Assembly: GCA_000974665.1 (NCBI GenBank) | Contig: BBSY01000002.1 | Span: 744,001-808,000, forward strand | Length of the DNA stretch: 64,000 nt | Reading direction: 5' to 3' | From: an alpha proteobacterium U9-1i | GTDB taxonomy: Bacteria; Pseudomonadota; Alphaproteobacteria; Caulobacterales; Aquidulcibacteraceae | Shown: piece by piece, positions 10,073 to 18,649 of the stretch | Position numbering within the stretch: the first letter of the stretch is position 1 | How the letters are laid out: every line of letters begins with the position of its first letter | The notes under the pieces: generated by a model | Seen by the model: the letters and a program-made list of their open reading frames with translations, nothing else | What the model was told of the DNA's origin: nothing | Databases searched by the model: none | Translations under genes and position numbers: made by a program

Positions 10073-10939
10073 ATGTCCGCCCGCCCGATCGTTCGCGCCT
10101 TCTTCGATGAGCCCACGTTTACGGTGAGCTATCTTGTTTCTGATCCGGCGACCAAGCGCGCCGCGATCATCGATAGCGTGCTCGATTTCGACGCCAAGTC
10201 GGGCCGTACCGCGACGATCTCGGCGCAAGCGATCCTCGACGCCGTGCGCGCCGATGAGCTTACGGTCGATTGGATTCTCGAAACCCACGCCCACGCGGAC
10301 CATCTCTCCGCAGCGCCGTTTCTAAAGGCCGCAACTGGCGCGCCGATCGTGATCGGCACGCACATCACCGACGTGCAAGCGGTGTTCAAGAAGGTGTTCA
10401 ACCTTGATGACGTCGTTCCCGACGGCCGCCCGTTTGGAAAACTTGTCGGCGACGGAGAAATGCTGCCGCTTGGTGAGCTTCAGATCGAGGCGATCTACAC
10501 CCCAGGCCATACGCCGGCTTGCATGAGCTACAAAATCGGCGACGCGCTTTTCGTCGGCGATACGTTGTTCATGCCCGACTACGGCACAGCGCGCTGCGAC
10601 TTTCCCGGTGGCGATGCGCGTACGCTCTATCGCTCCATCCGAAGGCTGCTCGCGCTGCCGGATAATACACGCATATTTATGTGCCATGACTATAAGGCTC
10701 CCGGTCGAGATGATTATGTCTGGGAATCTAGCGTTTCCGACCAACGCGCGAAGAATGTGCACATCCGCGATGGCGTCAACGAAGACGATTTCGTTCGGAT
10801 GCGTGAGGCGCGAGACAAGACACTTTCGATGCCTGCACTGATACTGCCGTCCATTCAGATCAACATCCGCGCGGGCGAGTTGCCGCCGGCCGAGGACAAT
10901 GGCGTGCGTTATCTGAAGCTGCCGCTCAACGCGCTCTGA
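10073..10939 (+). CDS. blh: MBL-fold persulfide dioxygenase-like hydrolase (Blh/ETHE1 type)
   Basis: The 288-residue enzyme has the metallo-beta-lactamase signature THAHADHLSA, the second ligand in TPGHTPACM, the Asp in FVGDTLF and a late His in MCHDYKAPGRDDYVWESS. This ligand set and the extended C-terminal part resemble the Blh/ETHE1 group. These are mononuclear iron persulfide dioxygenases that turn glutathione persulfide into sulfite. It is divergent from the BigR-type repressor gene across a shared operator. The rhodanese and exporter genes opposite would complete H2S detoxification: persulfide oxidation, sulfur transfer and sulfite export. The start ATG follows a GGAGG box at the expected distance. 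Confidence 0.88.
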   Translation: MSARPIVRAFFDEPTFTVSYLVSDPATKRAAIIDSVLDFDAKSGRTATISAQAILDAVRADELTVDWILETHAHADHLSAAPFLKAATGAPIVIGTHITDVQAVFKKVFNLDDVVPDGRPFGKLVGDGEMLPLGELQIEAIYTPGHTPACMSYKIGDALFVGDTLFMPDYGTARCDFPGGDARTLYRSIRRLLALPDNTRIFMCHDYKAPGRDDYVWESSVSDQRAKNVHIRDGVNEDDFVRMREARDKTLSMPALILPSIQINIRAGELPPAEDNGVRYLKLPLNAL

Positions 10940-11009
10940 CGGTCACGACAAACCCGCATCCAAATTCCTCGCTTCGCGCATCCCGAATGTAGGAGTGAGG
11001 GAGAAGCTG

Positions 11010-12296
11010 ATGAAATCGATGCTCGCCGTTTTTGCGGCAGTTTGCGCGTTCGCGAGCCCAGCGTTGTCGCAAACACTGCCGACGCCGCCGCCCGCCGGCG
11101 CACAAGGGGCCGCGCCTGAAAGCTTGCTGCCCGCTTTGATCGAACATTCTCGCCATGTCGGCGGCGTTGAGAACGGACGGTTGACGGGCGACGCGGCAAA
11201 CATTCTTCGCGCGCTCGGCGCCGAGGCCCAATTCGTGCTCATCGGCGAGGAGCACGGCAGCGTCGGCGTCGCCCAATTCGTTGACGCCTATTGGCATGAC
11301 CTCAGCGACGCCGGCTATCGCTACGCCGCGATCGAAGTCGATCCGTGGGCGGCGCGCGCGCTCGAGCGCGAGTTGCGCGCCGGCGGAGTTGAAGCATGGC
11401 GTGATTTCGTGGCGCCGCGCGGCGGTGCGGCGGCTGCGGCGTTCTTCACCTGGACCGTGGAAGCAGCGCTCGCGCACACGATCGTGACGACGACCCCGGC
11501 AGGCGATCAGCCGACGCTTTGGGGGCTCGACCAGACTTTCCTCGGCGCGGCGTCCTGGTATCTCAACGACATCGCCGCCAACGCGCGCAATCCCCAAGCC
11601 CGTGCGCTCGCGGCGCGGCTCGCAACCGAAGCGGGCGCGGCTGATCTGAATTGGTTTGCCCGCACCGACGCGCAAGCCCTCGTCGATCTTCGCCAACACC
11701 TGAACGGCCGTCGCGACCAGGACTATGCAGCGCTCGTTGACGCGATGATCCAGTCGCAGCGCATCTATCGCCCTTTCACGGGCGGCGGCGGCGAGAGCTA
11801 CTTCGCCAATTCCGAGCGCGAAGCATTGATGAAGCGGATTTTCCTTACGCACTATCGCGCCGCTGAGCGCGCCGATCAGGCGCCGCCGCGTGTGTTGCTC
11901 AAGTTTGGCAGCTATCACATGTACCGAGGCGCCACGCCAACGCACGTGCAGGGCTTGGGCGGGTTCGTGACCGAGCTTGCGGCTCAGAACGGGACGAGCG
12001 CGCTCGCGGTGCAAGTCAGCTGTGGGCCTGGAAGTTCTGTCGGTTCGTTCAGCGGGTCGAGCACTTCGTGCACCGAGGGCTTCAACCAAACCTGGGGCTT
12101 TCTCGCGTCCTACGTCGATCCGACCCAATTGACTGTGTTCGACCTCCGCGCCTGGCGCCTGCGCCCGCGCCGTTGGGCGCATTTGCCCGCGGATCAGCGC
12201 CAGCTGATCGATTCTTTCGATCTGTTGGTGTTTCCGCCGCAATCTCCGGGCGCGGAATTCCTGCCTGGTCTGACCGCGCCACAAGTTCCGCGATGA
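11010..12296 (+). CDS. Secreted erythromycin esterase-like / TraB-Tiki superfamily-like protein
   Basis: After a signal peptide (MKSMLAVFAAVCAFASPALS) the 428-residue protein has FVLIGEEHGSVGVAQF, YAAIEVDPWAARALE and LWGLDQTFLGA. The pattern GE-x-HG, then a beta-strand ending IEVD, then a short WGLD strand recalls erythromycin esterase and ChaN/Tiki-fold proteins. The overall match is loose and I do not claim esterase activity. The C-terminal half has FGSYHMYRG and VQVSCGPGSS, which may carry further active-site residues. The ATG at 11010 is chosen because AGGGAGAAG precedes it. The likely location is the periplasm. A cytochrome c lipoprotein gene follows after 88 bp. Confidence 0.6.
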   Translation: MKSMLAVFAAVCAFASPALSQTLPTPPPAGAQGAAPESLLPALIEHSRHVGGVENGRLTGDAANILRALGAEAQFVLIGEEHGSVGVAQFVDAYWHDLSDAGYRYAAIEVDPWAARALERELRAGGVEAWRDFVAPRGGAAAAAFFTWTVEAALAHTIVTTTPAGDQPTLWGLDQTFLGAASWYLNDIAANARNPQARALAARLATEAGAADLNWFARTDAQALVDLRQHLNGRRDQDYAALVDAMIQSQRIYRPFTGGGGESYFANSEREALMKRIFLTHYRAAERADQAPPRVLLKFGSYHMYRGATPTHVQGLGGFVTELAAQNGTSALAVQVSCGPGSSVGSFSGSSTSCTEGFNQTWGFLASYVDPTQLTVFDLRAWRLRPRRWAHLPADQRQLIDSFDLLVFPPQSPGAEFLPGLTAPQVPR

Positions 12297-12384
12297 CGCG
12301 CGCGGGGCTGGGTTGAGGAGCGCGCGGCGTCGTCGTATTTTGTCGGCGAGCCGCGCGCCTGCGTGCGGGAGTGAGGGGAAGACG

Positions 12385-12789
12385 ATGCGGATTTTTGCTT
12401 TCGCGGCGTTGGCCGCGGCGCTGGCGGCGTGCGCGCCGCAAACGAGCGAGCCAACCGAAGCCGATCTGGTCGCGCGGGGCGACTATCTCGTGAACGGCGT
12501 GGTGCTGTGCGGCGATTGCCATACGCCGCGTTTGGAGACTGGCGCGCCGGACGAGACGCGCAAGCTACACGGCGCTGATTTGCAAATGCCTCCGCCATTG
12601 GCGACGCTCGCGCCACAGCTCGCCGGTATTCCGTCGAACTACACGCGCGAGCAATTCACGTCGTTCCTGCAAACGGGCGCGCGGCCAGATGGGTCGCAAC
12701 CACGCCCGCCGATGCCGCCCTATCGTCTCAACGCAGATGATGCGCGCGCTGTCACGGCTTACATCGCAAGCCTCCCTGCGGCGCAGTAA
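12385..12789 (+). CDS. Class I cytochrome c lipoprotein
   Basis: The 134-residue protein starts with a lipobox signal (FAALAAALAAC), so it is probably anchored to the membrane on the periplasmic side. One heme-binding CGDCH motif lies at about residue 46, and a Met/Pro-rich segment follows that could supply the axial Met. The C-terminal helix (LNADDARAVTAYIASLP) is typical of small monoheme cytochromes c associated with dehydrogenases. The ATG at 12385 has GAGGGGAAG upstream. No dehydrogenase is next to it, so its redox partner is unknown. Confidence 0.88.
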   Translation: MRIFAFAALAAALAACAPQTSEPTEADLVARGDYLVNGVVLCGDCHTPRLETGAPDETRKLHGADLQMPPPLATLAPQLAGIPSNYTREQFTSFLQTGARPDGSQPRPPMPPYRLNADDARAVTAYIASLPAAQ

Positions 12790-13119
12790 GCGCGCACCTC
12801 AATCGTCAGTGTTAGTGAATCGTGACTTGACGTTCGGGCACGTCGGGTGTTGCATCGTTTTGTCGGAAGATGACGCGCGCAGCTGCTGGTTCCGATCGCA
12901 AGCTGTGCAAGCAGACACCACCTGGACGACAGCGTGCGCAAACGCATCTTCCCGTCCGATGAAAACACCGCGCGGCAATGGGGCCGCATAAAGCGGTAGA
13001 TCCTATCTCGGCCGGCGTCAGTGACGTTTCAGCGCATGGTGATGTAAGCGCGAACAAAGCATAAACGCTTATTTGACGCGGTTTTCGCGAGCTCCGTGTT
13101 CGTGCTCTAACTCCCGTTC
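12790..13119. other. Non-coding stretch, 330 bp
   Basis: No convincing gene is visible on either strand. The short open frames have poor starts and no recognisable product. I see no tRNA, hairpin terminator or repeat that I can defend. It separates the cytochrome gene from thpR and probably contains the thpR promoter at its right end. Confidence 0.5.
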
Positions 13120-13668
13120 ATGTCGCTTCGTCTCTTCGCCGCAATCGCTATTCCCGACGAGGTCGCCGGTCGTCTCGTCGCGCTCCAAAAAGGCGTCGGC
13201 GGTGCGAAATGGCGCCCGCGCGAAAACCTGCACCTCACATTGCGTTTCTTCGGCGATATCGCCGAACCCGTCGCCGACGATCTCGATGCAGCATTGGAAG
13301 AAGCGGCGCGCCCGATTGCGCCGTTTGAAATTTCGCTGAAGGGCGCGGGGACATTTGGAGGCGTCGATCCGCACGCATTGTGGGTGGGCGTCGCGGAGAG
13401 CGCGGCGCTGTCGAAGCTGGCGGCGAATTGTGAAAAGGCGGCTCGGCGGGTCGGGCTCAAACCGGAACCGCACAAGTTCACGCCGCACGTGACGTTGGCC
13501 TATCTCTCAAACGCGGCGCTCGACCGCGTTCAGGCGTTTACGGCGGGCCTTGGCCTGTTCGCGACAGAGCCATTCCGCGTCGATCGCTTCGGCCTCTATT
13601 CAAGCATCACACGCAAATCCGCCCCGAGCCTTTACAGGCTCGAGGCGGAATATCCGTTGTTCGGATAG
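13120..13668 (+). CDS. thpR: RNA 2',3'-cyclic phosphodiesterase (LigT/ThpR)
   Basis: The 182-residue cytosolic protein has the two HxT motifs of the 2H phosphoesterase fold: HLTLRFFGDI at about residue 43 and HVTLAYLS at about residue 124. The family opens RNA 2',3'-cyclic phosphates and can ligate tRNA halves in vitro. The N-terminus (MSLRLFAAIAIPDEVAGRL) is also typical, which supports this start. It stands alone, convergent with a lipoprotein gene 8 bp downstream. Its physiological substrate is not known from sequence. Confidence 0.92.
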   Translation: MSLRLFAAIAIPDEVAGRLVALQKGVGGAKWRPRENLHLTLRFFGDIAEPVADDLDAALEEAARPIAPFEISLKGAGTFGGVDPHALWVGVAESAALSKLAANCEKAARRVGLKPEPHKFTPHVTLAYLSNAALDRVQAFTAGLGLFATEPFRVDRFGLYSSITRKSAPSLYRLEAEYPLFG

Positions 13669-13676
13669 CTTTTGAT

Positions 13677-14192
13677 TTAGGAGGTTGGCGTTGGCGCCGG
13701 CGTCGCCGGTTGCGGCGGTGTCGACACCATCGTGGCTGGCGGGGGATTTGGGCCCATCGCGCAGCAACGCACTTGAACCTCAAGCACTTGCGAATTGTAG
13801 CGGCACTCGGTGTCGCTCACCGACCGCAAGATCGCCATGCCGCCAGCGCGCGTCGTGTAGCGCGTTTGCGTGCAAGCCGTCAGCGTGTAGCCAGGATCGC
13901 ACGAGCCGGCGCGCGTGCGGTTCATGGTGCGCGTGACGCAGACAACGTTGCGCGCCATGGCTTGGTCGGCCGTCGATTGCGCGCGATTGGCGACGCCCAG
14001 CACGCCGGCAATACGCTCGCCCAACGTGGTGCGCACGTTTTCGGTATCTGCGTGTTGTTTACAGATGTCGGTGTCAGCACGGTTTGAGTCCGCGCCGCAC
14101 CATTCGGCGATGGATTGATCGCCTGTGCGGTTGGCGCAACCCGCAGCGAGGAGCGCCAGCGCCGCGGCGGCGACGATTGAAGCAATGCGCAT
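13677..14192 (-). CDS. Cysteine-rich lipoprotein of unknown function
   Basis: The 171-residue product starts with a lipoprotein signal (AALALLAAGCANRTG). The mature part carries about eight further Cys residues spaced through the chain (WCGAD, DICKQ, VVCVT, GSCDPGY, TACTQ, TECRY, VRCCAMG), which suggests disulfides in the periplasm. The last 25 residues are Pro/Thr-rich (PPATMVSTPPQPATPAPTP). I do not recognise a family. It converges with thpR and is divergent from the sirtuin gene. Confidence 0.72.
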   Translation of the reverse strand: MRIASIVAAAALALLAAGCANRTGDQSIAEWCGADSNRADTDICKQHADTENVRTTLGERIAGVLGVANRAQSTADQAMARNVVCVTRTMNRTRAGSCDPGYTLTACTQTRYTTRAGGMAILRSVSDTECRYNSQVLEVQVRCCAMGPNPPPATMVSTPPQPATPAPTPTS

Positions 14193-14312
14193 TCTTGCGC
14201 CTTTCCTTGGTTAGGCCCCGCTACCGCAAAAGCTCACATACGCGCGCGGGTCAAGCACTCTTTGAAGCTCTATAAATGCATAAAGCTCGCGTTTTCGCCT
14301 ATAAGGAGAGCG

Positions 14313-15023
14313 ATGATTTATGATCGGATTTTCATCCTGACCGGCGCAGGAATTTCTGCGGAGTCGGGTCTCGGCACATTTCGCGACAAGGGCGGTCTGT
14401 GGAGCGAGTTCAAGATTGAAGAGGTCGCGACAATCGAGGGCTATCGCCGCGATCCAAAGAAAGTATTGGATTTCTACAATTTTCGCCGCGCCAAGCATCG
14501 CGATGTCGCGCCAAACGCGGCGCACGCGGCGCTCGCGAAACTGCAGCAAGGCGCGGCCAAACGCGGACGGGCGATCACGCTCTGCACGCAGAATATCGAC
14601 AATCTCCATGAGCGCGCGGGATCGACCGACGTGATCCATATGCACGGCGAGATCGGAAAATCGCGCTGCGGCGACTGCGGCGATGTGCGCGCCTCCGATG
14701 GCGAATTGTTGCTCGATCTGGGCTGTCCTGCCTGCGGACGCATCGGCGGGTTGCGGCCGCACGTGGTGTGGTTTGGCGAAATGCCGCTTGAAATGGACCG
14801 CATCTACGAAGAGCTGGCGCTGGCCGATTTGTTCGTCTCAATCGGTACATCGGGCGCGGTCTATCCGGCAGCGGGTTTCGTGGCGGCGGCGCGCCGCGCG
14901 GGCATCGCGACATTGGAGCTGAACCTCGAACCCTCCGAGAACGCCGAGATGTTCGATGGTGCACATTACGGGCCGGCAAGCGAGGTCGTGCCCGCATGGG
15001 TGCGTGATGTCCTCAATGACTAG
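14313..15023 (+). CDS. cobB: Sir2-family NAD-dependent protein deacylase (class III-like)
   Basis: The 236-residue sirtuin has the NAD-binding GAGISAESGLGTFRDKGGLW, catalytic-loop TQNIDNLHERAG with the general-base His in MHGEIGK, a zinc site (two CxxC pairs, RCGDCG and GCPACG) and VSIGTSGAVYPAAGF. The YNFR within DFYNFRR matches the Tyr-x-x-Arg of class III (SIRT5/CobB) sirtuins, which bind succinyl or malonyl lysine. Desuccinylase activity is therefore plausible besides deacetylation. I chose the ATG at 14313 because AAGGAGAG sits 5 bp upstream; an earlier in-frame ATG lacks a ribosome site. Confidence 0.92.
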   Translation: MIYDRIFILTGAGISAESGLGTFRDKGGLWSEFKIEEVATIEGYRRDPKKVLDFYNFRRAKHRDVAPNAAHAALAKLQQGAAKRGRAITLCTQNIDNLHERAGSTDVIHMHGEIGKSRCGDCGDVRASDGELLLDLGCPACGRIGGLRPHVVWFGEMPLEMDRIYEELALADLFVSIGTSGAVYPAAGFVAAARRAGIATLELNLEPSENAEMFDGAHYGPASEVVPAWVRDVLND

Positions 15024-15077
15024 GCGGCGCGCGCGTTCGCAACTATGTGTGGGGCAGGGGAAGCCGGAGAATTGCCG

Positions 15078-15653
15078 ATGAAGATGCGCGCGCTCGCGGG
15101 CCTCGCTGTACTTGTCCTTGCAACCGCGTGCGCTGGCGTGACGCCGGCTGGCCGGAATTCAGGTCGCGCGCCTAGCGCCGACGCACCGCCGGCGATGAGC
15201 ACGCCGGCGCCGGTGCCGGCGCAGCAGGTGCAACCGGCGCCGCGCACGGTTCAGCAACCCGCGCCGCTGCCGCCGCAGCAAGTGCAGCCGGCGCCGCAAA
15301 CGGTTCAGCAATCCGCACCTTTGCCGCCGCCGCCGGTGGAGCGCGCCCCGCCGGTCGCATCCGAAGCCACCGTCGCGCCCGCGCCGCGCCCAGCGCCGCG
15401 CGACGCCGAGGATGATGAAGTCGTCGTTGAAAGCACGCGCGAAGGCCAAGTGCCGCCGCCTGAAGGCGATCCGCGCTCGAATCTGGAGCGGATGCGTGAT
15501 GTGCGCGCCTGGGATCAGTGCGTGTCGCGGGCTCAAGCGCGCGGTGAAAGCGACCCGATGCGCCCCGCCCTCGATACGCCGGAAGAACTCTGCGCACGCT
15601 CTCTTGGCATGTCGGATCGCTTTGCAGTGCCGGTTAGCCGGCGTCAGCGTTAG
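15078..15653 (+). CDS. Proline/glutamine-rich lipoprotein of unknown function
   Basis: The 191-residue product begins with a lipobox signal (LAVLVLATACAGV). Residues 45-95 hold a short tandem repeat of the type QPAPxTVQQxAPLPPQQV, a flexible linker likely to span the periplasm or peptidoglycan. An acidic patch (DAEDDEVVVE) leads into a small C-terminal domain with two Cys (WDQCVSRAQ, ELCARSLG). No family recognised. It is convergent with the zincin gene, overlapping it by 4 bp. Confidence 0.7.
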   Translation: MKMRALAGLAVLVLATACAGVTPAGRNSGRAPSADAPPAMSTPAPVPAQQVQPAPRTVQQPAPLPPQQVQPAPQTVQQSAPLPPPPVERAPPVASEATVAPAPRPAPRDAEDDEVVVESTREGQVPPPEGDPRSNLERMRDVRAWDQCVSRAQARGESDPMRPALDTPEELCARSLGMSDRFAVPVSRRQR

Positions 15654-16060
15654 TCTGCTTCTTCCAGCAGCGCGTCCATCTGTTCGTCGCTGAGGCCGAA
15701 ATGGTGGCCGACCTCGTGCACCAGCACGTGGAAGACGAGGTCGGCGAGGGTGACGTCGCCGCGCTCGATCCACTCGTCGAGCAGCGGGCGACGGTAGAGA
15801 AACACCATTGGCTGAATTGGCGAGGGATCGCTCACGCTCTGCCGCGTGAGATCGACGCCTTGATAGAGGCCCGTCAGCTCGAACGGATCCTCGATGTCCA
15901 TCTCCGCAAGCACGTCGTCGCTGGCAAAGTCCTCGATCCGGATCAGTACGTCGCCGGCCATAGCGCGGAAGCCAGCGGGCACATCCTCCCAGGCGATGCG
16001 GGCAAGGGCGTCCAATTCGTCGAGCGAGGGGGGGAGGGTTTGAGTCACGCCGCCGGTCAT
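15650..16060 (-). CDS. Small zincin-like metallopeptidase-family protein (DUF1025 type)
   Basis: This 136-residue protein carries HVLVHEVGHHFGLSDEQMD near the C-terminus, the HExGHxxGLxD zinc signature of the minimal zincin family PF06262. The body is acidic, as is usual for the family, and no signal peptide is present, so it is cytosolic. The family is widespread in alphaproteobacteria; proteolytic activity is not established. It is monocistronic and divergent from the diiron protein gene. Confidence 0.88.
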   Translation of the reverse strand: MTGGVTQTLPPSLDELDALARIAWEDVPAGFRAMAGDVLIRIEDFASDDVLAEMDIEDPFELTGLYQGVDLTRQSVSDPSPIQPMVFLYRRPLLDEWIERGDVTLADLVFHVLVHEVGHHFGLSDEQMDALLEEAD

Positions 16061-16214
16061 GGCCCAAAGCGCGGCCCTGGTAACCTGAAATTAAGTTGAC
16101 GCTGGCGTCATTTTTACTTGAACCGAGCCCCCAATACGGGTAATTTCCACGCTCCCAAGAGGGGGAAACCGAGCACGCGCCTAAGGCGCGGCCAATTTAC
16201 CGGAGACCGCGACG

Positions 16215-17378
16215 ATGGCCGATTCCGCCGCTCCCATCCGCCAGATCACAAAGGACGAGGTCTACGACGCCGTCGCGCCGACCGATTTCGGTGCGATGCT
16301 CGATATCGACCGTCACCTCAACCGATCGACGGCGTTCGATAAGATTATCTCCGCGACCCACGACCACTTCTGGGATCCGCTCGACAAGAAATACATCGAC
16401 TTCAACGACGACTTCGATCCTGACACGACCGACTTCGTGCCCGATCACCTCGTGCCGGCGCTGTTGACGGATTACGTGTCGAACCATTTCGCCGATAAGC
16501 CGGCCGATCGCATCCGCTTCAAAAGCCAAGTCGCGCGTTGGACAATGAGCTCGATCCTGCATGGTGAGCAGGGCGCCCTGAACCTCTCAGCTTCCCTCTG
16601 CCACGTGCTGCGCGATCCCGGCGCGCAAGAATACGCCGCCAACCAAACCCGCGAAGAGGGCCGCCACGTCACGGCGTTCGCGAAATACATCATCGCCCGC
16701 TGGGGCACGCCGCTTCCGTGCGGCACTGTGCTCGCAAACCTTTTGCAGGAAATCGTCCACGCGCCGGAGGTCTATAAAAAGATCATCGGCATGCAGATGC
16801 TGGTCGAGGGCCTGGCCATGGGCGCGTTCGCGACCATCTTCCGCGAGTGGGAAGACCCGTTGGCGAAGAAGCTGACGCAACTCGTCATGACCGACGAAGC
16901 CTTCCACCATAAGTTCGGGAAAATCTGGGCTGACCGCACCATTCCGAAGCTCAGCCCGGAAGAGCACGAGATTGTCGAGAACTGGGCCGCGCATTGCTTC
17001 CAGACGCTTCTGTTCAATCTGGTCGCGCCGCACCAGATGAATGCGATCTACGGCCAATTCGGTCTTGATCCCGACAAGGTGATGCAAGGCTTCCAAGAAG
17101 TCGCAACCGACGAAGCGCGCCGCGAGCACATGAAAGAAGGCACCAACATCTTCCGTGTGCTGGTAAAGACCCTCTGGAACGCCGGCATCATCACCGAGAG
17201 AACCAAGAGCTTCTACGCCACCTATATCGACCTCGACGAGTTCAAGGCCGAAGGTGATGAGATGGTCGGCGACGCGATCGCCGATGAAGGCATCCAATAT
17301 TTGAAGACGATCAATTTCGGCATCAACACCGGCGCCTTGGGCGAAATCAAAGCGGCGTCTGCGATCGCTGCTGAGTAA
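16215..17378 (+). CDS. Ferritin-like diiron protein (oxygenase/RNR-R2-like fold)
   Basis: The 387-residue cytosolic protein has a four-helix diiron ligand pattern. A first Glu lies in LHGEQGALN, an ExxH in NQTREEGRHVTAF, a third Glu in MQMLVEGLAMGAF and a last D/ExxHH in MTDEAFHHKFG. This is the arrangement of ferritin-like oxidases such as AurF-type oxygenases and RNR R2 homologues. The substrate cannot be told from sequence. It is a stand-alone gene with a clear terminator after it and about 150 bp of upstream sequence, so it is probably expressed independently. Confidence 0.75.
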   Translation: MADSAAPIRQITKDEVYDAVAPTDFGAMLDIDRHLNRSTAFDKIISATHDHFWDPLDKKYIDFNDDFDPDTTDFVPDHLVPALLTDYVSNHFADKPADRIRFKSQVARWTMSSILHGEQGALNLSASLCHVLRDPGAQEYAANQTREEGRHVTAFAKYIIARWGTPLPCGTVLANLLQEIVHAPEVYKKIIGMQMLVEGLAMGAFATIFREWEDPLAKKLTQLVMTDEAFHHKFGKIWADRTIPKLSPEEHEIVENWAAHCFQTLLFNLVAPHQMNAIYGQFGLDPDKVMQGFQEVATDEARREHMKEGTNIFRVLVKTLWNAGIITERTKSFYATYIDLDEFKAEGDEMVGDAIADEGIQYLKTINFGINTGALGEIKAASAIAAE

Positions 17379-17398
17379 ACAGAAGATCCAGAGATTCA

Positions 17399-17431
17399 GC
17401 GCCCCGCCGAAAAGCGGGGCGCTTTTCTTTT
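17399..17431 (+). terminator. Rho-independent terminator
   Basis: A 9-bp perfect GC-rich stem (GCGCCCCGC / GCGGGGCGC) with a 6-nt loop is followed by TTTTCTTTT. It lies 21 bp after the stop of the diiron protein gene and would end that transcript. Confidence 0.92.
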
Positions 17432-17506
17432 GATCAGAAGCTGGCGAACTGCAAGCCTCAGTTGTAGCCTGAGCCTGCGAGGCTGCGGCTTCGCGGGGAG
17501 AGGCAC

Positions 17507-18622
17507 ATGATGGACGCGCGGAGTGGTTTGCTCGCGTTGATATTTGCGGCGTGCGGTGTCGCGCATGCACAAGAGCTCACGCCGACGGCGGTCACGGTGC
17601 GCGGCGATGACGTGTTCACAATCAAGAAGCCGGCCAAGCCCGCTGGAGACCTAAGCGGTATCGCTTGCCGTGCGCCGGCGAGCACCAGCGACTTCAACTG
17701 CTTTGTGATCGATGATGAGGTGCCCATCATTCAGCGGGCGCGCCTTGATGGCGCCGGCATCTATCCAGGCGCCGACGTTATCCTGCCGTCGCTGCGCGCC
17801 GATTTCGGGCAGCCGCCGCGCGGCGCCGAGCAACCCAATCCGACGCTTGCTTGCGTGACCAAAGATGAGGTCGGCGAGTTTGATCGCGAGGCGATCGCGT
17901 ATGCAGACGGGTTTTTCTACGTCGTGGGCTCGCATGGCTGCGGCCGCAAGAACAACACGTTCGACCATTTTGGGTTCGTCGTGACTCGCTTTCGCGTTGA
18001 TGCGAGCGGCGCGCCCGTGGACGTCCAATATTCCTATCGTTTGAGCGAGGTGCTGCGCGCTGCGCCCGTCGCGGGCGAGTATTTTGGTCAGGCCCTGGTG
18101 GGGCAGCGTGGGCTCAACATTGAAGGCGCGTTGGTTGCTGGTGATGTGCTGCACGTTGGATTGCGCGCACCCTCGATCGACGGCGATGCGCTGGTGATCG
18201 GCTCGCGCATCGACCAATTGTTTTCCGCGGGCGCTCTCGATGCACCAATGTTGCGCCGCATTGCCATTGATGAAGTGAAGTCCACGGCGAGCGGCGTTGT
18301 CGCGTACCATGAAATCGGCGTCCGTGATCTAGCGCTGCTTGCCAACGGTGATTGGTTGGTGTTGGGCGGACCAACCGAAGAGCAGCAAGATGTACGGTTT
18401 TCGCTGTATCGCGTGAACGCAGCGAATGAGGTGAGCCTGTTGGGGCGCCTCCCGGACATCAGCTTCTCGGATGGGTCGAAGACCGAACGCGCGAAGGCAG
18501 AGGCGCTGTTGGTGCTATCGGAGGATGCGAACGCGATCGAAGCGCTGATCATGTACGACGGCCCGCACGATGGTGCGCCGCGCCGTGTTTATATTCCAGT
18601 GTCGCCGAGCGCAGCCCATTGA
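17507..18622 (+). CDS. DUF3616-family secreted protein
   Basis: A signal peptide (SGLLALIFAACGVAHA) precedes a beta-rich mature protein of about 345 residues. Motifs such as DLSGIACR, FDREAIAYADGFFYVVGSHG, GLNIEGALVAGDVLHVGLRAPSIDG and RDLALLANGDWLVLGGP match, from memory, the beta-propeller-like DUF3616 family. The repeated short strands fit a periplasmic propeller. Function is unknown. Monocistronic, convergent with a lipoprotein gene 27 bp away. Confidence 0.75.
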   Translation: MMDARSGLLALIFAACGVAHAQELTPTAVTVRGDDVFTIKKPAKPAGDLSGIACRAPASTSDFNCFVIDDEVPIIQRARLDGAGIYPGADVILPSLRADFGQPPRGAEQPNPTLACVTKDEVGEFDREAIAYADGFFYVVGSHGCGRKNNTFDHFGFVVTRFRVDASGAPVDVQYSYRLSEVLRAAPVAGEYFGQALVGQRGLNIEGALVAGDVLHVGLRAPSIDGDALVIGSRIDQLFSAGALDAPMLRRIAIDEVKSTASGVVAYHEIGVRDLALLANGDWLVLGGPTEEQQDVRFSLYRVNAANEVSLLGRLPDISFSDGSKTERAKAEALLVLSEDANAIEALIMYDGPHDGAPRRVYIPVSPSAAH

Positions 18623-18649
18623 AGCGGCTACGCTCGGCGGGTGGCTAGA

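Noticed and set aside
10926-12284. Minus-strand 452-codon frame
   Set aside because: Antisense to the signal-peptide-bearing esterase-like gene; no family features.
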